Shown one piece after another: positions 54,247 through 62,914 of a stretch of 64,000 nucleotides of DNA (position 1 is the stretch's first letter; the number at the start of each line of letters is the position of its first letter). This stretch comes from Mariniflexile fucanivorans (lineage in GTDB: Bacteria > Bacteroidota > Bacteroidia > Flavobacteriales > Flavobacteriaceae): assembly GCF_004341235.1 (NCBI RefSeq), contig NZ_SLUP01000008.1, positions 186,001-250,000 of the forward strand. Reading direction: 5' to 3'. The notes beneath the pieces are model-generated. The model was not told where the DNA came from. It worked only from the letters and a program-made list of their open reading frames with translations, and did no database searches. A program made the position numbers and the translations under genes.

Positions 54247-56802
54247 ATGGCAGAAGGAGAAAAATTGATCCCTATTAATATTGAAGATGAGATGAAAACG
54301 GCTTACATTGATTATTCAATGTCGGTCATTGTGTCACGTGCTTTACCAGATGTAAGAGATGGGTTAAAACCAGTTCACAGACGCGTACTGTTTGGTATGC
54401 ACGAACTAGGAGTTAGGGCAACAGGCGCACATAAAAAGTCAGCAAGAATAGTTGGAGAGGTTTTAGGTAAATACCACCCACATGGCGATACATCGGTTTA
54501 CGATGCCATGGTACGTATGGCTCAAGAATGGAGTTTACGATATATGTTAATTGACGGCCAAGGAAACTTTGGCTCTATAGATGGTGATAGTCCTGCAGCA
54601 ATGCGTTACACCGAGGCGCGTATGCGTAAAATATCGGAAGATATGTTGGCGGATATTGACAAAGAGACTGTAGACCACAAATTGAATTTTGATGATACCT
54701 TACAAGAACCAACAGTTTTGCCAACCCGTATTCCGGGGCTTTTGGTAAATGGAGCTTCTGGTATTGCCGTAGGTATGGCTACCAATATGCCACCTCACAA
54801 TTTAACCGAAGTTGTTAATGGTACTATTGCGTATATTGAAAATACGGATATAGAAATTGACGAGTTAATTAAACACGTTAAAGCACCCGATTTTCCAACA
54901 GGAGGTACTATTTATGGATACGATGGTGTTAAAGAGGCATTTCATACCGGTAGAGGTCGTATCGTAATACGTGCCAAAGCGAATATAGAAGAAGTTCACG
55001 GGCGTGAGTGCATCATTGTTACCGAGATACCGTATCAAGTGAATAAAGCAGAGATGATTAAGAAGACTGCAGACTTGGTAAATGAAAAAAAATTAGATGG
55101 TATTGCTACGATAAGAGATGAATCTGATAGAAACGGTATGCGTATTGTTTATGTTTTAAAACGTGAAGCTATACCAAATATCGTACTAAATAAATTATAC
55201 AAATATACAGCCTTACAATCGTCATTTAGTGTGAATAATATTGCACTAGTAAATGGGCGTCCACAATTATTGAATTTAAAAGAACTTATTCATTATTTTG
55301 TTGAGCATAGACATGAAGTTGTTGTAAGACGTACTACTTATGAATTACGCAAGGCAGAAGAACGTGCTCACATTTTAGAAGGCTTAATTATTGCTTCAGA
55401 TAATATTGATGAAGTAATAGCTATTATTAGAGCATCTTCAAACGCAGATGAGGCTAGAGAAAATTTAATAAAACGTTTCGAACTTTCAGAAATTCAAGCG
55501 AAAGCTATTGTTGAAATGCGTTTGCGTCAACTTACAGGTTTAGAGCAAGATAAATTACGTTCTGAATATGAGGAACTTATGAATACCATCATCGATCTTA
55601 AAGATATCTTAGAAAAGAAAGAGCGTCGAATGGAAATCATTAAAGATGAATTAAATGTTGTAAAAGAAAAATATGGTGATGAGCGTCGTTCAACTATTGA
55701 ATATGCAGGTGGCGATTTAAGTATTGAAGATATGATTCCAGATGAAAAAGTAGTTATTACTATTTCTCATGCGGGCTATATAAAACGTACCTCATTATCA
55801 GAATACAAAACACAAAATAGAGGTGGGGTTGGTCAAAAAGCTTCAACTACCAGAAATGAAGATTTCTTAGAATACTTATTTGTGGGGACTAACCACCAAT
55901 ATATGTTGTTCTTCACTCAAAAAGGAAAATGTTTCTGGATGCGTGTTTACGAAATTCCAGAAGGCAGTAAAACCTCAAAAGGACGTGCTATTCAAAATTT
56001 AATAAATATTGAACAAGATGATACTGTAAAAGCATTTATTTGTACGCAAGATCTTAAAGATGAAGACTATATAAACAGTCATTACGTTATTATGGCGACT
56101 AAAAATGGTCAAGTTAAAAAGACTTCTTTAGAGCAATATTCACGTCCGAGAACCAACGGTATTAATGCTATTACCATTAAAGAAGACGATATTTTATTAG
56201 AAGCACGCTTAACAACCGGTAACAGTCAAGTAATGTTGGCTTTAAAATCTGGCAAAGCCATTCGTTTTGAAGAAGCTAAAACTCGTCCAATGGGTAGAAG
56301 CGCATCTGGAGTTAGAGGTATTACGCTTGCCGATAAAAACGATGAAGTAATTGGAATGGTTACCATAGAAAACCCTCAAGAAGAGTCTGTATTAGTAGTT
56401 TCTGAGAATGGTTATGGAAAACGTACCTATATTGACGATCCTGAAGATGGAGAACCAGTATATAGAATTACCAATCGTGGCGGAAAAGGTGTAAAAACCA
56501 TTTCTATTTCAGAAAAAACTGGTAAATTAGTGGCCATAAAAAGTGTTTCAGATAGTGATGATTTAATGATTATCAATAAATCTGGCATAGCCATCAGGTT
56601 AGAAGTGAAAAATTTAAGGGTTATGGGTAGAGCAACTCAAGGCGTTAAATTAATCAATCTTAAAAATAACGATTCCATTGCAGCTGTTGCTAAAGTAATG
56701 CGTGATGAAGATGATGAAAGTGAAGATGTTGAAAATATGGACGTTTCAGAGGATGGCACAACTCTTGATATTACAGAAGACGAAAATAACACAGAAAATT
56801 AA
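54247..56802 (+). CDS. gyrA: DNA gyrase subunit A
   Basis: The 851-residue subunit cuts and rejoins DNA in supercoiling. It opens [20 protein letters not shown] and has the active-site Tyr in [10 protein letters not shown], with [18 protein letters not shown] before it. At the quinolone-resistance positions it carries Thr (E. coli Ser83) and Asp (E. coli Asp87), which are ordinary residues for Flavobacteriaceae. The C-terminal beta-pinwheel is complete ([25 protein letters not shown]) and ends in an acidic tail. The TPR gene starts 16 bases after the stop. Confidence 0.97.
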   Translation: MAEGEKLIPINIEDEMKTAYIDYSMSVIVSRALPDVRDGLKPVHRRVLFGMHELGVRATGAHKKSARIVGEVLGKYHPHGDTSVYDAMVRMAQEWSLRYMLIDGQGNFGSIDGDSPAAMRYTEARMRKISEDMLADIDKETVDHKLNFDDTLQEPTVLPTRIPGLLVNGASGIAVGMATNMPPHNLTEVVNGTIAYIENTDIEIDELIKHVKAPDFPTGGTIYGYDGVKEAFHTGRGRIVIRAKANIEEVHGRECIIVTEIPYQVNKAEMIKKTADLVNEKKLDGIATIRDESDRNGMRIVYVLKREAIPNIVLNKLYKYTALQSSFSVNNIALVNGRPQLLNLKELIHYFVEHRHEVVVRRTTYELRKAEERAHILEGLIIASDNIDEVIAIIRASSNADEARENLIKRFELSEIQAKAIVEMRLRQLTGLEQDKLRSEYEELMNTIIDLKDILEKKERRMEIIKDELNVVKEKYGDERRSTIEYAGGDLSIEDMIPDEKVVITISHAGYIKRTSLSEYKTQNRGGVGQKASTTRNEDFLEYLFVGTNHQYMLFFTQKGKCFWMRVYEIPEGSKTSKGRAIQNLINIEQDDTVKAFICTQDLKDEDYINSHYVIMATKNGQVKKTSLEQYSRPRTNGINAITIKEDDILLEARLTTGNSQVMLALKSGKAIRFEEAKTRPMGRSASGVRGITLADKNDEVIGMVTIENPQEESVLVVSENGYGKRTYIDDPEDGEPVYRITNRGGKGVKTISISEKTGKLVAIKSVSDSDDLMIINKSGIAIRLEVKNLRVMGRATQGVKLINLKNNDSIAAVAKVMRDEDDESEDVENMDVSEDGTTLDITEDENNTEN

Positions 56803-56818
56803 ATTTAATATTATTACA

Positions 56819-58069
56819 ATGAAAAAACAGATTATCATAGCTATAGCACTTTCGGTTAGCGCATTTTCATTTTCACAAAAGAAAGAATTGAAAGCTGCGG
56901 ATAAAGCTATAACAGGGAAAAATTATGCTGAAGCAAAAGCTGCATTAAAAGAGGTAGAGCCATTATTATCTACTATGGATGATAAATATAAAGCTCAATA
57001 TTATTATTTAAACGCTTCGGCTTTATATGCAGGAGGTGCAGGCTCAATGAACGATATTGATGCCGCTTTAAAAAGTTTAGAGAACGTTAAGGGAGACTAT
57101 GTTTCAGAATCTTCTGAATTAAAACAAACCATGGTTAATGGTTTACTAACTAAAGGAAATAAATTTTATGAAAGTAAAGATTTTGCAAATTCCTCTAAAT
57201 ATTTTGAAAAAGCTTACAGATTAAGCACTAAAGACACTTTGTTCCTTTATTATGCAGCTGCTACTGCTATTAATGTTCAAGATTACGACAGAGCATTAAC
57301 TATTTATGAAGAACTTAAAAACTTAGGTTACACAGGTATTGAAAAACAGTATTTCGCTACTAATGTAGAATCAGGAGAAGAAGAAGTTTTGGATAAAGCT
57401 ACTCGAGATCTTTATGTAAAAGCAAAAAGCCATAACAACCCAGGAGAACGTATAACCGAGTCTAAAAAACCTGAAATTGTTAGAAACATAGCACTTATTT
57501 ATGTTGACAAAGGCGATAATGATAAAGCAATTACGGCCATTAAAGAAGCAAGAGAAGAAAATCCTGAGGATATTAATTTAATTTTATCTGAAGCTAATAT
57601 TTATTATAAAACTGGTAAAATTGAGGAATTTAAGGGGTTATTGGAAAAAGCAACTCAAATGGATCCTAATAATCCTGAATTACAATATAATTTAGGAGTT
57701 ATATCAGCAGATTCAGGACATCCAGAAGAAGCTAGAGCTTATTATGAAAAAACAATCTCTTTGGATCCAGAATACATAAATGCATATATAAATTTATCTG
57801 CTTTAATTTTATCGAAAGAAGAACCAATTATTAAAGAAATGAATGGTTTAGGTAGTTCTAAAAAGGATGATTTGCGATATGATGAATTAAGAGAGCAACG
57901 TTTAGATTTATACAAACAGGCTGTTCCATATTTAACTAAAGCACTTGAAATTGACGGTAAAAACATTAGTGCAGCTAAAACATTAGCGAATATTTACAGT
58001 ATTTTAGGTGAAAAAGCGAAACACGACGAAATGAAAGCAAAAGCTGATGCTTTAGAAGCTGAAAATTAA
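56819..58069 (+). CDS. secreted tetratricopeptide-repeat protein
   Basis: The 416-residue protein starts at an ATG (56819) and has a signal peptide (MKKQIIIAIALSVSAFSFSQ). Many TPR helices follow, with clear repeat wording FANSSKYFEKAYRLSTKDTL, YDRALTIYEELKNLGYTG, DKAITAIKEAREENPEDINL and ELQYNLGVISADSGHPEEAR. The open frame upstream (to 56702) lies inside gyrA and is not used. It is a probable periplasmic scaffold. It is probably transcribed with gyrA, a conserved neighbourhood in flavobacteria; function unknown. Confidence 0.88.
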   Translation: MKKQIIIAIALSVSAFSFSQKKELKAADKAITGKNYAEAKAALKEVEPLLSTMDDKYKAQYYYLNASALYAGGAGSMNDIDAALKSLENVKGDYVSESSELKQTMVNGLLTKGNKFYESKDFANSSKYFEKAYRLSTKDTLFLYYAAATAINVQDYDRALTIYEELKNLGYTGIEKQYFATNVESGEEEVLDKATRDLYVKAKSHNNPGERITESKKPEIVRNIALIYVDKGDNDKAITAIKEAREENPEDINLILSEANIYYKTGKIEEFKGLLEKATQMDPNNPELQYNLGVISADSGHPEEARAYYEKTISLDPEYINAYINLSALILSKEEPIIKEMNGLGSSKKDDLRYDELREQRLDLYKQAVPYLTKALEIDGKNISAAKTLANIYSILGEKAKHDEMKAKADALEAEN

Positions 58070-58090
58070 AAAAATTGATTTTAATATAAA

Positions 58091-58120
58091 TAAAAACGCC
58101 GCTATTTGCGGCGTTTTTTA
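58091..58120 (+). terminator. terminator of the gyrA-TPR unit
   Basis: AAAAACGCCGC (58092-58102) pairs with GCGGCGTTTTT (58108-58118) around TATTT. It is GC-rich and the strongest stem in the window. Confidence 0.93.
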
Positions 58121-58186
58121 TTGCTTATTTTTCTTTCAAATGAATGAATCGTTTTAAAATAATGAAAGAAATTATTTTAAATTATT

Positions 58187-58936
58187 TTAAATTATTTTTT
58201 TAATAACCCGAAGTTTATGGGTATGTATTTTTCTGTCCACATTATAAATACCGGAATGGTCTAATCTATCAATTCTAACCTTTCCGTGGGCGTGAATAAT
58301 GTAGTTATCGCTCATTATAATACCAACATGGGTAATATTACCTTCGTTATTATCAAAAAAAGCTAAATCTCCAGGCTCGCTTTCTTCAATAAAACTTAAA
58401 GCCTCTCCTTGTGTCGCTTGTTGCGAAGCGTCCCGTAATAATTTATAACCGTTAAGTTTGTACACCATTTGCGTGAAACCCGAGCAATCAATTCCAAAAG
58501 GAGTTTTTCCTCCCCATAAATAAGGTGAATTTAAATATAGAAAAGCGGTTTTAATAAGATTGTCTTTTGGTTTTTTACCTTCAACGACAGTGCCTTCATG
58601 CTTGTGATTTAAAACAGATAAACCATTAAGAGACGAGCCTAGTAAAATGGGGTGTAATTGTTGATTGGTGTCTTCAATAAATTCTACTAAATCAAAGGAA
58701 AGTTTTAGGGTTTCTTTATGTAATTGGTAGTATTGTTCTTCGGTAATTTCTATAAGTTGTTTGTTATCAATCCAACCTTCATATTTATCAAAAGCAAGTC
58801 TTATTTTACTCCAACTTTTACGTTGTTCTAAAATTTTAAAAATATCGCCATATAAAACCTGAGAAACAAGTTCGCTAGCATCCGACGGTTCATTTCTAAG
58901 AGGAACAATGCTTAAATTACAAATTCCGTATTGCAT
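58187..58936 (-). CDS. C40 NlpC/P60 peptidoglycan hydrolase
   Basis: The 249-residue protein has an N-terminal SH3-like region (about 1-65: NLSIVPLRNEPSDASELVSQ, GWIDNKQL) and an NlpC/P60 domain (about 125-249). The catalytic Cys lies in PFGIDCSGFTQMVYKLNG and the His in NITHVGIIMSDNYIIHAHGK. It has no obvious signal peptide, so export is uncertain. It probably cleaves murein stem peptides or recycles muropeptides. It follows the thiolase gene on the same strand. Confidence 0.9.
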   Translation of the reverse strand: MQYGICNLSIVPLRNEPSDASELVSQVLYGDIFKILEQRKSWSKIRLAFDKYEGWIDNKQLIEITEEQYYQLHKETLKLSFDLVEFIEDTNQQLHPILLGSSLNGLSVLNHKHEGTVVEGKKPKDNLIKTAFLYLNSPYLWGGKTPFGIDCSGFTQMVYKLNGYKLLRDASQQATQGEALSFIEESEPGDLAFFDNNEGNITHVGIIMSDNYIIHAHGKVRIDRLDHSGIYNVDRKIHTHKLRVIKKII

Positions 58937-59036
58937 ATAATTATTGTCTATTGATTATTGATAATTATATATTGATATGTGGTGAATGATACGGTACAAA
59001 ATCTTGAATAAAAAACCATGTTTAAATAAAAAATAA

Positions 59037-60221
59037 TCAATCCTCTTTGCGTTCTATAATAATTGCTGATGCGCCACCGCCACCATTGCAAATAGCAGCT
59101 GCACCAATTTTGGCATTGTTTTGTTCTAAAACATTTAATAAAGTAATCACAATTCTAGCGCCAGAACAACCTAATGGATGCCCAAGTGATACCGCACCAC
59201 CATTCACATTGACATTACTATCGTTAAGTCCAAGAATTTTCATGTTAGCTAATCCAACCACAGAAAAAGCTTCATTAAATTCAAAAAAATCAACATCATT
59301 AATATCAATCCCTGCCTTATCTAAAGCTTTTGGAAGTGCTTTTGCAGGCGCTGTAGTAAACCAATCAGGCTCGTGGGCAGCATCGGCATAACTTTTTATA
59401 GTTGCAAGCGCTTTTAAACCAAGTTCGTTGGCTTTTTCTTTACTCATCAAAACTACTGCTGCTGCACCATCGTTAATGGTAGACGCATTGGCCGCGGTTA
59501 CGGTTCCATCTTTTGAAAACGCAGGGCGTAAATGCGGAATTTTATCTAAAATAACATTAGTGAATTCTTCATCTTTTCTGACTATAACGGGTTCTCCACG
59601 ACGCTGTGGCACTTCAACAGGCACAACTTCATTATCAAATTTACCAGTATCCCAGGCTGTCGCTGCACGTTTGTATGATTGAATAGCATAAGCATCTTGC
59701 TCTTCACGCGAAAATTTATATTCGGTAGCACAAGCATCTGCACATACACCCATGGCATTTTGGTTATAAGCATCAACCAAACCATCTTTTTGCATTCCAT
59801 CAACTAGTGAGGTAGGTCCAAATTTAGTAGCTGTTCTGGCGTGTAAATAATGCGGAATTAAACTCATGTTTTCCATACCGCCAGCAACAATTATATCGGC
59901 ATCACCCAAAGTAATACTTTGTGCTGCTTGCATAATGGCTTTCATGCCAGAAGCACATACTTTGTTTACAGTCGTGCAAGGTACGGTATTAGGGATTCCA
60001 GCATATATAGCAGCTTGTCTTGCAGGAGCTTGCCCTGTTCCTGCCTGTACTACATGGCCCATCAGCACTTCATCAACCAATTCTGGCTTTAAATTTATTT
60101 TGTTTAAAGCACCTTTTATTGCAATAGCACCCAATTGTGGTGCAGGAACTGTTGAAAGTGCCCCCATAAAACTACCAATTGGTGTTCTTGCTGCCGAAAC
60201 AATCACTACTTCTTTATGCAT
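59037..60221 (-). CDS. acetyl-CoA C-acyltransferase (thiolase)
   Basis: The 394-residue thiolase has the acylated Cys in TTVNKVCASGMKAIMQA, the His in GGAVSLGHPLGCSGARI and the C-terminal Cys in AAAICNGGGGASAIIIE. It condenses or cleaves acyl-CoA, in acetoacetyl-CoA formation or fatty-acid oxidation. I cannot tell the direction, and no hydratase or dehydrogenase is next to it. The NlpC/P60 gene lies 100 bases downstream, and the divergent HD phosphohydrolase gene starts 128 bases upstream. Confidence 0.95.
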   Translation of the reverse strand: MHKEVVIVSAARTPIGSFMGALSTVPAPQLGAIAIKGALNKINLKPELVDEVLMGHVVQAGTGQAPARQAAIYAGIPNTVPCTTVNKVCASGMKAIMQAAQSITLGDADIIVAGGMENMSLIPHYLHARTATKFGPTSLVDGMQKDGLVDAYNQNAMGVCADACATEYKFSREEQDAYAIQSYKRAATAWDTGKFDNEVVPVEVPQRRGEPVIVRKDEEFTNVILDKIPHLRPAFSKDGTVTAANASTINDGAAAVVLMSKEKANELGLKALATIKSYADAAHEPDWFTTAPAKALPKALDKAGIDINDVDFFEFNEAFSVVGLANMKILGLNDSNVNVNGGAVSLGHPLGCSGARIVITLLNVLEQNNAKIGAAAICNGGGGASAIIIERKED

Positions 60222-60349
60222 TAGATAATTCTTAAAACTTATAGTATGCGAAAATAATGATTTTTTAATAGAAATTAGAGCGATTCAATGATTATAAAAA
60301 ATAGGATTGCCTTATAATTTTATTACTTTTGATTTCATTAACTTTTTAA

Positions 60350-62401
60350 ATGGAAGACTTTATAAATAAATTATATAGAAACCATTCCTTGATTTATAAA
60401 GGACTGTTGTTTGTTTGTACCACTTTTTTAATTGTGTATTTGTTTCCAAAAAGCGGAAAGTTTAAATACAATTTTGAAAAAGGAAAACCTTGGCAATCTG
60501 AAAATTTATATGCGCCTTTTGATTTTGCCATCAAGAAATCGGATGCTGAAATTGCTTCAGAAAAACAAGCCATTATTGATAATTCCATTTTGTATTTTGA
60601 TATAGATAATACCATTGAAGCCAAAGTAAACCAATTGTATAAACAGCAGTTTAGAAGTGCCTTTTCCGATTCCATTCCAAAAAGGACTTTGGATAATTTA
60701 AATAAGGCCGGTCAAGAAATAATAGATGCGTTTTATGCTTTTGGTGTTTTAAATGAAAGTTATAGTTTTTCAGAAGATAGAGCTATAGCCATACTTGATG
60801 AGCGTGTAAAAAAACAAGACGGTTTTTTTTCAGATTTAATAAAGCTAGATGCTGTTACGCCAGTAATAAATAAGGTTTTAGAAAAGCATCGGTTAACAAA
60901 TTTCAAAACGAATTTTGCGGCGTTATTTTTCGAACTTATTCAACCTAATTTAACTTTTGATAAATCTTTTACAGAAAAAGGTGTACAAGAAGAGTTGGAT
61001 AAAATTGCTTATGCAAGAGGGAGTGTTGAAAAAGAAACATTAATTATATCGAAAGGTGAAATAATTGAAGGAGATAAGTATTTGGAATTGAATTCATTAA
61101 AGTCTGAATACGAATCTCAGGTTTGGACCAAATCTAATTACAACTGGATACTTTTTGCTTATACCTTATTGGTTTCATTGGCTTTATTGATGCTGCTTTT
61201 ATTTCTAAGGAATTATAGAAAAGAAGAAGTATTCGAAAACAATACGAAGGTCACTTTTATTTTCTTTAATATATTGTTAATGGTCTTTATAACCACTTTG
61301 GTGGTAAATTATAATTCGAAGTTTATTTACGTAGTGCCCATTTGTATTTTACCGTTAATTTTCAAAGCATTTTTTGATGCGCGTTTAGGTTTGTTTGCAC
61401 ACGTAATTACAGTGCTTCTATTAGGATTTATTGTGCCTAATAGTTATGAGTATATGTTTCTTCAAATTATAGCTGGTATTGTAACAATTTTAACGGTCTC
61501 AGAATTGTATAAACGTGCTAATTTATTCATATCTGTAGGGCAAATAACTCTTATTTATATTATCGCCTATTTCGCGTTTTTCGTAATTCATGAAGGTAGT
61601 GTTGAAACCATTAAGTGGGAAATGTTTATTTGGTTTGTTTTAAGTGGGCTTGCTACTTTATTTGTACAACCATTAATTTACGTGTATGAAAAGATTTTTG
61701 GTTTGGTTTCAGATGTATCGCTTTTAGAATTATCTGATACTAATTCAAAGTTATTAAAAGAACTTTCAAATAAGGCACCAGGCACATTTCACCATTCATT
61801 AAATGTTGCAAATCTTGCTGAAGCTTCTGCTAACGAAATTGGTGCTAATGCCATGTTAGTAAGGGTAGGAGCGTTGTATCATGATATTGGGAAAATGAAA
61901 AACCCAACCTATTTTACCGAAAATCAATCCACAGGAATTAATCCGCATGACGAACTATCCTCAAAAGAAAGTGCTAGAATTATTACTGGACATGTTATAG
62001 ATGGCATAGAAATAGCAAAAAAATATAATTTACCAGATAGGGTGATAGATTTTATTAGAACACATCATGGTACAAGTGTGGTGTATTATTTTTACATGCA
62101 AGAAAAAAAAGATTTTGAAGATGTAGATAAATTAGATTTTAGCTATCCCGGTCCTAAACCATTTAGTAAAGAAACTGCCATTTTAATGATGTGCGATAGT
62201 GTTGAAGCGGCTTCTAAAAGCTTGAAAGATCCAACATCCACAAAAATTGATGCTTTTGTTGAAAACATCATAGATAAGCAAATTGAAGGTGGCCAATTTT
62301 TAAATGCGAACATTACTTTTAAGGAAATTCAGTCCATAAAAAAAGTCCTAAAATACAAGCTAGCAAATATTTACCATTTAAGAATTGAGTACCCTGAATA
62401 A
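60350..62401 (+). CDS. 7TM-HD phosphohydrolase, PgpH-like
   Basis: The 683-residue membrane protein has an N-terminal helix (SLIYKGLLFVCTTFLIVYLF), a large extracytoplasmic domain (about 40-265, the 7TMR-HDED type), seven membrane helices (about 270-460) and a cytoplasmic HD domain. The HD motifs are KAPGTFHHSLNVANLAEASA, ALYHDIGKMKNPTYF and RTHHGTSVVYYFYMQ. Homologues such as PgpH in Listeria degrade c-di-AMP, so this is the likely activity, by family. It stands as a single gene ahead of two tRNA genes. Confidence 0.92.
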   Translation: MEDFINKLYRNHSLIYKGLLFVCTTFLIVYLFPKSGKFKYNFEKGKPWQSENLYAPFDFAIKKSDAEIASEKQAIIDNSILYFDIDNTIEAKVNQLYKQQFRSAFSDSIPKRTLDNLNKAGQEIIDAFYAFGVLNESYSFSEDRAIAILDERVKKQDGFFSDLIKLDAVTPVINKVLEKHRLTNFKTNFAALFFELIQPNLTFDKSFTEKGVQEELDKIAYARGSVEKETLIISKGEIIEGDKYLELNSLKSEYESQVWTKSNYNWILFAYTLLVSLALLMLLLFLRNYRKEEVFENNTKVTFIFFNILLMVFITTLVVNYNSKFIYVVPICILPLIFKAFFDARLGLFAHVITVLLLGFIVPNSYEYMFLQIIAGIVTILTVSELYKRANLFISVGQITLIYIIAYFAFFVIHEGSVETIKWEMFIWFVLSGLATLFVQPLIYVYEKIFGLVSDVSLLELSDTNSKLLKELSNKAPGTFHHSLNVANLAEASANEIGANAMLVRVGALYHDIGKMKNPTYFTENQSTGINPHDELSSKESARIITGHVIDGIEIAKKYNLPDRVIDFIRTHHGTSVVYYFYMQEKKDFEDVDKLDFSYPGPKPFSKETAILMMCDSVEAASKSLKDPTSTKIDAFVENIIDKQIEGGQFLNANITFKEIQSIKKVLKYKLANIYHLRIEYPE

Positions 62402-62426
62402 TATTTAAAAAAATCGAATAAAATAG

Positions 62427-62457
62427 TTGCGTTCTTATTATGTATATACTACATTTG
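62427..62457 (+). promoter_or_regulatory. promoter of the tRNA-Ser/tRNA-Pro unit
   Basis: TTG (62427-62429), a 20-base spacer and TACATTTG (62450-62457): a full Bacteroidota promoter 40 bases upstream of the tRNA-Ser gene. Confidence 0.8.
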
Positions 62458-62497
62458 CAACCGCAATTTTATTGCATAAGTTCAAAATAAAATTTTA

Positions 62498-62581
62498 GGA
62501 GAGGTGCCAGAGTGGTAATGGAGCAGATTGCTAATCTGTCGACGGGTAACTGTCGCCAGGGTTCGAGTCCCTGTCTCTCCG
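62498..62581 (+). tRNA. tRNA-Ser (anticodon GCT)
   Basis: The cloverleaf is clear: acceptor GGAGAGG paired with TCTCTCC, the D-arm with GCCAGAGTGGTAATGGA, anticodon loop TTGCTAA giving GCT, a long variable arm (CGACGGGTAACTGTCG) typical of serine tRNA, and T-arm CAGGGTTCGAGTCCCTG. The 3' CCA is not encoded. It reads AGC/AGT codons. tRNA-Pro follows eight bases later. Confidence 0.96.
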
Positions 62582-62589
62582 CAATTTTT

Positions 62590-62664
62590 CGGGGTGTAGC
62601 GTAGCCCGGTTATCGCGCCTGCTTTGGGAGCAGGAGGTCGCAGGTTCGAATCCTGCCACCCCGA
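62590..62664 (+). tRNA. tRNA-Pro (anticodon TGG)
   Basis: Acceptor CGGGGTG pairs with CACCCCG, the anticodon loop is TTTGGGA giving TGG, and the T-arm is GCAGGTTCGAATCCTGC. The D-arm is GTAGCGTAGCCCGGTTATC-like, with CCA not encoded. It reads CCN codons by wobble. It ends 250 bases upstream of a tyrosine integrase gene, and tRNA 3' ends are common attachment sites. Confidence 0.96.
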
Positions 62665-62688
62665 CAAATAGGGTATCAATCTAAACCA

Positions 62689-62718
62689 AAAACCTGTTAA
62701 TCGTATGATTAACAGGTT
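62689..62718 (+). terminator. terminator after the tRNA genes
   Basis: AAACCTGTTAATC (62689-62702) pairs with GATTAACAGGTTT (62707-62717) around GTAT and runs into T-rich sequence. It ends the tRNA transcript 25 bases past tRNA-Pro. Confidence 0.88.
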
Positions 62719-62836
62719 TTTGCATTTTTATTGGTTTCAATTGAAAGTAAAAAATGCAATTAAAAAGGACAACAAATCGGATAACAAAACCAATTTTAAA
62801 AAAGTGTTGACCGAATTGTTAAAATCCATCGATTAG
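62705..62836 (+). CDS. short open frame of 43 codons, doubtful
   Basis: A 43-residue frame, MINRFLHFYWFQLKVKNAIK and a lysine-rich remainder ending LLKSID, starts inside the tRNA terminator loop and stops at 62834-62836. The ordinary composition of its second half (KVLTELLKSID) resembles a protein C-terminus. It may be the tail of a disrupted gene left by an insertion next to tRNA-Pro, or chance. Otherwise the 250 bases between tRNA-Pro and the integrase hold only the terminator and AT-rich DNA. Confidence 0.2.
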   Translation: MINRFLHFYWFQLKVKNAIKKDNKSDNKTNFKKVLTELLKSID

Positions 62837-62914
62837 TTGGGCAATTAAATGTATCTTTAAAGTGATTTGGCTTTCGTCTGATAATAAACCAATTATTAAC
62901 AAAAAGACGAAAAC

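Noticed and set aside
54482-54520. Thr at the GyrA position equivalent to Ser83 as quinolone resistance
   Set aside because: Thr is the ordinary residue at this position in Flavobacteriaceae, as I recall for Flavobacterium psychrophilum, so it is not evidence of resistance.
56702-56818. A longer start of the TPR protein inside gyrA
   Set aside because: The extra 39 codons are the gyrA 3' end in another frame; the ATG at 56819 gives a clean signal peptide.
62482-62679. A 65-residue minus-strand frame with GWQDSNLRPPAPKAG
   Set aside because: It is the antisense of the two tRNA genes; this peptide is a well-known false annotation.
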